Part shown: piece by piece, positions 58,833-64,000 of the stretch
Layout of the letters: each line of letters starts with the position of its first letter
How positions within the stretch are numbered: position 1 is the first letter of the stretch
Assembly (NCBI RefSeq): GCF_020400655.1
Contig: NZ_JAINRC010000003.1
Location: 186,001 to 250,000, forward strand
DNA: 64,000 bases
Direction: 5' to 3'
Origin: Streptomyces spinosus
Lineage (GTDB): Bacteria > Actinomycetota > Actinomycetes > Streptomycetales > Streptomycetaceae
Notes under the pieces: generated by a model
What the model was told of the DNA's origin: nothing
Seen by the model: the letters and a program-made list of their open reading frames with translations, nothing else
Databases searched by the model: none
Program-made: the position numbers and the translations under genes

Positions 58833-60035
58833 TCAGGACGGTGACCCTTCCCCCGCAGGCTCGGCGGCGCGGCGGGACGGGGTTCGGTGGGCGGCCGCGG
58901 CCAGGGCCAGCGTCACGCAGAGCGAGGCCGTCGCCATCACGGTCATCGCCGTCGCCGGCGACGTGAACTGGGCCACCGCGCCCGCCAGCGCCGCGCTCAC
59001 GCCCTGGAAGGTCAGCATGCCGGCCGAGTGCAGTCCCAGCGCCTGGCCGGCCAGGTCGCCGGGGGTCAGGCTCATCAGCCGCTCCTGCTGGACCAGGCTC
59101 GCGCCGAAACCGGCGGAGGCCACGGTCACGCAGGCCACCGCCACCGGCACCGGCGGGTGCGCGGAGAAGACCAGGTACGGCGCCGCCAGCAGGATCAGGA
59201 GCGGGGTGGCCAGCCGACGCCGGGTCGCGGGCCGCAGCAGACGGCCCACCGTCGCGTCCCCGGCGAGCATGCCGAGCGCGGCACACGCGAACAGGGTGCC
59301 GGCCGCGTGTGGGTCGTACGACACGTAGAGGGACTCGCAGCCGACGACCAGGCCGTTGGGCAGCCACAGGCCCAGGTAGGTGAGGCGGCGCGGGCGGGAC
59401 GACCACAGCTCGGCGTTGGCGCGCCAGGTCGCCGACGGCGAGGGGCGGCCCGTGGTCCGGGGCGGGCGGGCGGTCAGGCCGAGGCGCAGGACGAGCGCGG
59501 CCGTCAGGTACAGGGCCACGGCCAGCAGCAGACAGGCCCGCGGGGAGAGGGCGGCGAGCAGGGCGCCGCCCGTGGCGAAACCGGCGATCTGCATGAGCCC
59601 GCTCATCATGTTGAACAGCGAACGCCCGGGCAGATAGCCGTCCTCGGCGAGGATCTCGTTCAGCAGGCCCCAGCGGACCCCGCCGCCGAGGGAGGCGACC
59701 AGACCCAGGACCAGGACGACGGTGAACAGCGCGCCGAGCGGCAGACCGGGCAGCGCCTGTACCGCCGTGCCCGCGGCGAAGGCCAGCGAGATGGCGGCGA
59801 GGGTCGTACGCGGGGGCAGCCGGTCGGCGCCGGAGAGCAGCAGGGTCGCGCCGAGCACCTGGGCGAGGGACGGGCCGAACATGCTCAGCGCCGACAGCAG
59901 GGGCGAGCCGGTCGTCCGGTACACGAGCGTGCCGAGGGCGAGGCCGCCGGCGGTCCCGGCGGCGGTCTGGGCGGCGGCGCCGAGGAAGAGAGGGGTGAAC
60001 TCGGGGGTGCGGAACAAGGATCGGTAGCTGGGCAT
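58833..60035 (-). CDS. MFS transporter
   Basis: A 400-residue 12-helix major facilitator. It starts MPSYRSLFRTPEFTPLFLGAA and shows SGADRLPPRTTLAAIS after helix 2. GGVRWGLLNEILAEDGYLPGRSLFNMMSG in the middle (read in parts) is typical of a Streptomyces efflux subgroup. The longer open frame upstream overlaps the divergent regulator and was rejected. It probably exports the ligand sensed by the neighbouring ArsR-like protein. Confidence 0.85.
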   Translation of the reverse strand: MPSYRSLFRTPEFTPLFLGAAAQTAAGTAGGLALGTLVYRTTGSPLLSALSMFGPSLAQVLGATLLLSGADRLPPRTTLAAISLAFAAGTAVQALPGLPLGALFTVVLVLGLVASLGGGVRWGLLNEILAEDGYLPGRSLFNMMSGLMQIAGFATGGALLAALSPRACLLLAVALYLTAALVLRLGLTARPPRTTGRPSPSATWRANAELWSSRPRRLTYLGLWLPNGLVVGCESLYVSYDPHAAGTLFACAALGMLAGDATVGRLLRPATRRRLATPLLILLAAPYLVFSAHPPVPVAVACVTVASAGFGASLVQQERLMSLTPGDLAGQALGLHSAGMLTFQGVSAALAGAVAQFTSPATAMTVMATASLCVTLALAAAAHRTPSRRAAEPAGEGSPS

Positions 60036-60075
60036 GTTCCGGAGTCTCGGGCGGGCCGCGGCGGAGTCGTTATTG

Positions 60076-60093
60076 TTTCGCCGTCGTGCGAAA
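60076..60093. promoter_or_regulatory. Palindromic operator between MFS and ArsR-like genes
   Basis: TTTCGC and GCGAAA, perfect arms 6 bases apart, lie in the 79-bp divergent gap and are suited to the ArsR-like regulator. Confidence 0.55.
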
Positions 60094-60114
60094 GGTCCGT
60101 GCGAGGAGGCGCTC

Positions 60115-61143
60115 GTGGGTTGGTGGCAGCTCAACGCCGACACCCTGGCACGCAGCCGCTTCGTCATCTCGCCGCTCGCCGAGACGTTCGCCGGGCTGAA
60201 GCTGCTGCACGCCGGGCAGGGGGCGCATCCCGGTGAGCACTCCTGGCTGGGCACCCACCTGCCCGCCTACCGGGACAGGCTCGCGGCCGACCCGGTGACG
60301 GCCCACCTGGTGCGGGCGGGGCTGGGGCGGGAGTGGATCGCCGACTTCCTCACGCCCACGCCCCGCGACGGCGAGAGCTTCCGGGACGGGATCGCCCGGG
60401 TCCGCGCCACCCGGCCGGCGGACGCCCGCGCGCACCTGCGGCTCTCGCTCGCCGGGCCGCTGCCCGCCGGGCTGGACCGGGACGACCTGCCCGAGCGGGC
60501 GGCCTCACTGCTGGAGTGGGTGTGGGAGGAGACGGTACGACCGTACTGGGGGCGGCGCCGGCGGGTGCTGGAGGCGGACGTGGTGGCACGGACCGCGCAG
60601 GCGGGCCGGGGCGGCTGGGCCGGCGTGCTGGACTCCCTGCGGCCGGGCGGCACACGGTGGCTCGGGGACAACCGGTTCCAGATCAATCTCCACGAGTACC
60701 CGCCGCGCGAGATCTCCGGCGCCGAGCTGCTGTTCGTGCCGGTGACGGCGCAGCGCACGGGCTGGGTCGCCTGGGAGGACGACGAGCGGTACGCCGTGGT
60801 CTACCCCTGTGCCGGTGTCCTGGCCGGGGACGCCGACCGGGTGGTGCCCGCCGGGCTGAGCGCGCTGCTCGGGGCGGGCCGGGCCGCGGTGCTGGTGCTC
60901 CTCGGCTCCCCTCTGAGCACCACCCAGCTGACCGCCGTGACCGGGCAGGGGCTGGGCTCGGTGGGCCGGCACCTGAAGGTGCTCCGGGAGGCGGGGCTGG
61001 TGACGCGGCGCCGGGCCGGGCGGTCGGTGCTGTACGTACGGACGGCGGCGGGCGACGTCCTGGCCGAGGCGGGGGACGATGACACGGGGGCCGGTGACGT
61101 CCTGGGCGAGGCCGGGCAGGGAGACGGGTCCCGGCGGGGCTAG
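60115..61143 (+). CDS. ArsR-like winged-helix regulator (DUF5937-type)
   Basis: A 342-residue regulator. The large N-terminal domain (MGWWQLNADTLARSRFVISP, GERAASLLEWVWEETVRPYWGRRRRVLEAD-like stretch) is of the DUF5937 type. It precedes a C-terminal ArsR winged helix, LGSPLSTTQLTAVTGQGLGSVGRHLKVLREAGLVTRRRAGRS (read in parts). GTG 60115 has GAGGAGG upstream. It is divergent from an MFS transporter, which it probably represses. Confidence 0.83.
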   Translation: MGWWQLNADTLARSRFVISPLAETFAGLKLLHAGQGAHPGEHSWLGTHLPAYRDRLAADPVTAHLVRAGLGREWIADFLTPTPRDGESFRDGIARVRATRPADARAHLRLSLAGPLPAGLDRDDLPERAASLLEWVWEETVRPYWGRRRRVLEADVVARTAQAGRGGWAGVLDSLRPGGTRWLGDNRFQINLHEYPPREISGAELLFVPVTAQRTGWVAWEDDERYAVVYPCAGVLAGDADRVVPAGLSALLGAGRAAVLVLLGSPLSTTQLTAVTGQGLGSVGRHLKVLREAGLVTRRRAGRSVLYVRTAAGDVLAEAGDDDTGAGDVLGEAGQGDGSRRG

Positions 61144-61152
61144 CATCCGGGC

Positions 61153-61659
61153 ATGACGACTACTGAGCACAACGGCTCCCCGCTGGACGTCGAGATCGGG
61201 GCCCTCCAGGGCGGCTCCGCCGATCTGTCACGGTTCGCGGGCAAGGCCGTCCTCATCGTGAACGTGGCCTCCAAGTGCGGGCTGACCCCGCAGTACACCG
61301 GGCTGGAGAAGCTCCAGGAGCGGTACGCCGGGCAGGGCTTCACCGTGCTGGGCGTGCCCTGCAACCAGTTCCTCGGGCAGGAGCCCGGCACCGCCGAGGA
61401 GATCGCGGAGTTCTGCTCGGCGACCTACGGCGTGACCTTCCCGCTGACGGAGAAGGTGGAGGTGAACGGTGCGGGCCGGCATCCGCTGTACGAGCGGCTG
61501 GTGGGCTTCGCCGACGCGGAGGGGCACAGCGGGGACATCCGCTGGAACTTCGAGAAGTTCCTGATCGGCCGGGACGGTCGGGTCGTCGCGCGGTTCTCGC
61601 CGCAGACGGAGCCGGAGTCGGCCGAGGTCGTCTCGGCGATCGAGGCCCAGCTCGGCTGA
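61153..61659 (+). CDS. Glutathione peroxidase-family thiol peroxidase
   Basis: A 168-residue Cys-type peroxidase. The peroxidatic Cys42 is in NVASKCGLTPQYTGLE. The catalytic Gln is in GVPCNQFLGQEPG and the Trp in IRWNFEKFLIGRDG. Streptomyces lacks glutathione, so thioredoxin or mycothiol is the likely reductant. ATG 61153 follows the ArsR-like stop by 9 bases, so the two may be cotranscribed. Confidence 0.93.
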   Translation: MTTTEHNGSPLDVEIGALQGGSADLSRFAGKAVLIVNVASKCGLTPQYTGLEKLQERYAGQGFTVLGVPCNQFLGQEPGTAEEIAEFCSATYGVTFPLTEKVEVNGAGRHPLYERLVGFADAEGHSGDIRWNFEKFLIGRDGRVVARFSPQTEPESAEVVSAIEAQLG

Positions 61660-61699
61660 GCACGGCCCGGGCCTCCCGGGCGGCCCGGTGGAACGCGGT

Positions 61700-61739
61700 G
61701 AGCCCTCTCGGCAAGGACGGCGACTGGTCGAGAGGGCTC
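61700..61739 (+). terminator. Terminator after the peroxidase gene
   Basis: GAGCCCTCTCG and CGAGAGGGCTC form an 11-bp stem with an 18-base loop, 40 bases after the stop. Confidence 0.75.
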
Positions 61740-61791
61740 TCCTGGTGGTGCGTGTGCAGTTGTCGTCCGGACCAGGGTCAGGGAGAACCCC

Positions 61792-61983
61792 TCACGCCTT
61801 GACCGAGGACACGAAGGCGTTCCAGGCGTCGGCGGGGAAGGCCAGGATCGGCCCCTCGGGCGTCTTGGAGTCGCGTACGGCGAGTTCGGCGGCGGTGGGC
61901 GACTTGACCTCGACGCAGGCGCCGTTGCCCGCGGAATAGGAGGACTTCATCCACGTCTCCGAAGCGCCCTGAATCAGTGCCAT
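61792..61983 (-). CDS. DUF397 domain protein
   Basis: Sixty-three residues with the DUF397 pattern W-x-K-S-S-Y-S in ETWMKSSYSAGNGACVEV, then AVRDSKTPEGPILAFPADAWNAFV. ATG 61983 has AGGAG 5 bases upstream. DUF397 proteins pair with XRE/DUF5753 regulators like the gene just upstream on the same strand. The pair is a Streptomyces-specific regulatory or toxin-antitoxin-like module. Confidence 0.9.
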   Translation of the reverse strand: MALIQGASETWMKSSYSAGNGACVEVKSPTAAELAVRDSKTPEGPILAFPADAWNAFVSSVKA

Positions 61984-62171
61984 GTCCACTCCTGTTGCGA
62001 GTTGCGGTGGTGCGGTTCACGCCAACCATGTCGTCTGACTGGCGTGATCGACGCTACCGGGCAACTGCGCACCGCGGAGGAGCCGTTCACTCGACCGGAT
62101 GGCATATTCCAGGTGAGCCTTCCATGGGAGCGGACCGGCGGTGTACGATCCCGCGCCCGAGTGGTCCCGCG

Positions 62172-63029
62172 TCAGTCGGCGTACTCTTTCGCCACGTCCG
62201 CGATGAATTTCCGGGACGCCTCCACATTGAGGGACTGTGCCCGCAGATGCTCGTACATCACGGCGTACTTCTGCACGTCCTGCGCCTTCTCCAGGTACAG
62301 GTCGCTGGTCACGCCCTCCAGGTACACCACGCTGGAGTCGGCCGCGTCGGCGAACTCCAGGATCGCGTACTGGCCGTTGAGCCCCGGGTGCGCGCCCACG
62401 TCGAACGGCAGCACCTGCACGGTGACGTGCGGCAGCTGCGACATCTCGATCAGGTGCTCCAGCTGTTCCCGCATCACCAGGCGGCTGCCCACGACCCGTT
62501 TCAGCGCGGCCTCGTCCAGCACCACCCACAGCCGGAGGGGGTTGGCCTGGTCGGTGATACGTTCCTGTCGGCGCATCCGCACCTGGACACGCTTCTCGAT
62601 CTCCGCGGTCGACGTCTCCGGCAACGCGCCCTGCACCAGCGCCTCGGCGTAGGCCCGGGTCTGCAACAGCCCGGTCACCAGCTGGGGTTCGTAGACCCGC
62701 AGCGACTCGGCGTCCGTCTCCAGACCGATGTACACGCTGTACGGGATGTCACCGAAGGTGTGCCACCAGCCCTGCTGCCTGGAGTCCCGGGCCATCTCCA
62801 TCAGCGAGTCGACGATCCGCTGGTCCTCGACCTCGTACACCCCGCACAGATCGCGCACGTCGCGCTGGCTGATGCTCCTCCGGCCGTTCTCCAGCCGGCT
62901 GATCTTCGACTGCGACACCAGCAGCCGCTCCGCCACCTCTTCGGCCGTCATGCCCTTGAGCTCACGGAGCCTGCGCAGCTCCTGGCCCAGCCGGCGCCGC
63001 CTGACGGTGGGATTGACATTGGACGCCAC
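62172..63029 (-). CDS. XRE-family regulator with DUF5753 domain
   Basis: A 285-residue protein. The XRE helix-turn-helix (LGQELRRLRELKGMTAEEVAERLLVSQSKISRLENG, read in parts) is followed by DUF5753 with IGLETDAESLRVYEPQLVTGLLQT, RQERITDQANPLRLWVVLDEAAL and QVLPFDVGAHPGLNGQYAILEF. It begins at GTG 63029 with GGAGGTG 10 bases upstream. It is the partner of the DUF397 protein downstream. Confidence 0.92.
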   Translation of the reverse strand: MASNVNPTVRRRRLGQELRRLRELKGMTAEEVAERLLVSQSKISRLENGRRSISQRDVRDLCGVYEVEDQRIVDSLMEMARDSRQQGWWHTFGDIPYSVYIGLETDAESLRVYEPQLVTGLLQTRAYAEALVQGALPETSTAEIEKRVQVRMRRQERITDQANPLRLWVVLDEAALKRVVGSRLVMREQLEHLIEMSQLPHVTVQVLPFDVGAHPGLNGQYAILEFADAADSSVVYLEGVTSDLYLEKAQDVQKYAVMYEHLRAQSLNVEASRKFIADVAKEYAD

Positions 63030-63237
63030 GGGACGCGCACCTCCGGCTGCCTGCCTGTTGCTTCACACTTTGCGTATCTGCTGTTGAGCAGACTGCCACC
63101 AAGGCGCTTTCCACCGCTGGGAAACCCTGGATATGCGGCCGGGGACGCGGTCGAGCGGGGCGGCGAGACCAGAGATCTCACCGCCCCGCTCGGACCTGCG
63201 GCTCCCGAACCGGGTCTGTGGGGACCGGGGTTACGGC

Positions 63238-63993
63238 TCAGTGGGCCACGGCGCGCGCCATGGACCCGCGACGCGGCTGCATCGGCACCCCGCGCGCGGG
63301 TTCCGGCGCGGGCCTGGCGCCGGGCGCGGGCTGCCGGCCGGCCGGGGCCTGACCGCGGCGCGGCTGTGCGACCGCGCCGTTCTGCACGTCCATGACGGCG
63401 TGGGCGACGAGCCCGCCCATGGGGTCGTGCCGGATCAGGTCCCGCAACCGGGACCGGGACGAGCGGCCCTCGTTCCCCGGGTACAGGTGCTTGCCGAGCC
63501 CGACGGCGTGCGCCAGGGCGGCGAGCGCCGCGGTCCGCGGGTCCGGCGGCACGCCGGTGCGGATCGCGGAATCCAGCCGGGAACGGATCTCCCGGCTGAT
63601 GGCGGTGTCCGTCGCCTGGTAACGCGTCGTCGGCAGCACCCCGCACATCTGGCCGGGCACGGCGGCGACCATGCCGCACCGCTCCAGATGCGAGAGGTAG
63701 ATCTGCCTGAGCCCCAGCCGGGGCCCTCCGATCCAGTGGACGGCACGCACGGGAGCGCCACGCCTTCGCAGCAACTCCAACGCGCAGTCCAGAGTCGGAT
63801 CTCCTGTCGGCCGTGGCACCACCACGGCGATACGATCCCCGTCTGGGGCTATCCGTCCGGCCAGCGCCAGCTCCACTAGCTGTGCACCGGCCAGACCGAG
63901 GTCGAGCGACTGCGGCTGCGCAGTGGTACCCGTGGCCGGGTCCAGTGCGAGCAACAGAAGCTCCTCCGGAAGTGTTCTGCGGCTCCTGCCCAT
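63238..63993 (-). CDS. GOLPH3/VPS74 (GPP34)-family protein
   Basis: A 251-residue protein: RRTLPEELLLLALDPATG, DLGLAGAQLVELALAGRIAPDGDRIAVV (read in parts), CALELLRRRGAPVRAVHWIGG and LDSAIRTGVPPDPRTAALAALAHAVGL. This matches the bacterial GPP34 family, relatives of the PI4P-binding eukaryotic Golgi protein. The role in Streptomyces is unknown. A disordered Arg/Pro/Ala tail follows. The start at ATG 63993 is 7 bases from the window edge, so upstream context is missing. Confidence 0.85.
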   Translation of the reverse strand: MGRSRRTLPEELLLLALDPATGTTAQPQSLDLGLAGAQLVELALAGRIAPDGDRIAVVVPRPTGDPTLDCALELLRRRGAPVRAVHWIGGPRLGLRQIYLSHLERCGMVAAVPGQMCGVLPTTRYQATDTAISREIRSRLDSAIRTGVPPDPRTAALAALAHAVGLGKHLYPGNEGRSSRSRLRDLIRHDPMGGLVAHAVMDVQNGAVAQPRRGQAPAGRQPAPGARPAPEPARGVPMQPRRGSMARAVAH

Positions 63994-64000
63994 CCATGCC

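Overview
This window is high-GC actinobacterial chromosome, almost certainly Streptomyces. The gene set fits (HrdD-type sigma factor beside a fruA-fruK-fruR operon, LtrA, DUF6227, DUF397/XRE pair, GOLPH3-like protein), as do GTG/TTG starts, ATGA overlaps and a pSAM2-type integrative element in a tRNA gene. I worked from reading alone; family names are my recognition of motifs, not database results.

1-34,300 is core-like chromosome. It holds moeA (cut by the window edge), galU, formyl-THF cyclo-ligase, a penicillin-acylase-family hydrolase, a K+/H+-antiporter-like protein, MFS pumps, an FmdB zinc ribbon, MTA phosphorylase, mscL, ltrA, a P1 peptidase, an L,D-transpeptidase lipoprotein, the fructose PTS operon, hrdD, and several regulator/target pairs with visible palindromic operators. 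Three regulatory sites match known consensus sequences: a CIRCE (HrcA) element before fmdB, a Rex-type operator before ltrA, and a SigR (GGAAT-N18-GTT) promoter before hrdD.

34,344-49,029 is an actinomycete integrative and conjugative element (AICE) in tRNA-Arg(CCU), bounded by 43-bp direct repeats. Its module reads int-xis-rep-spdD-small membrane protein-transfer protein (frameshifted)-spdB-tra-regulatory protein on the minus strand. A GntR/UTRA repressor (KorSA-like), a Nudix protein (Pif-like), an ATPase and small proteins follow. Several ACTCGT...ACGAGT sites look like the repressor's operators. The rep frame has no ATG, GTG or TTG for about 197 codons and seems to start at ATC. The right third (about 43.4-48.7 kb) is visibly AT-richer cargo: a membrane pentapeptide-repeat protein, a membrane-anchored protein, an HNH-nuclease protein resembling anti-phage effectors, and a coiled membrane protein. 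These lie among decayed attachment-site remnants.

49,030-50,700 is debris of older elements: an integrase pseudogene, a tRNA-Gly-like att remnant, and a 41-bp repeat shared with the AICE.

49,700-58,550 is the most interesting stretch. It encodes a class III nucleotide-cyclase-like protein, an NTPase with helical repeats that shares a short F-G-S-G-D-A-A motif with the cyclase, an SPFH-like protein, a Pycsar-effector-like (PycTM) membrane protein, a VWA-OmpA protein, large membrane proteins, and a Crp/Fnr regulator with an intact-looking cyclic-nucleotide pocket. I read this as a candidate cyclic-nucleotide defence/signalling locus.

58,830-64,000 returns to core-like genes: an MFS transporter with a divergent ArsR-like regulator, glutathione peroxidase, a DUF397/XRE pair and a GOLPH3-like protein.
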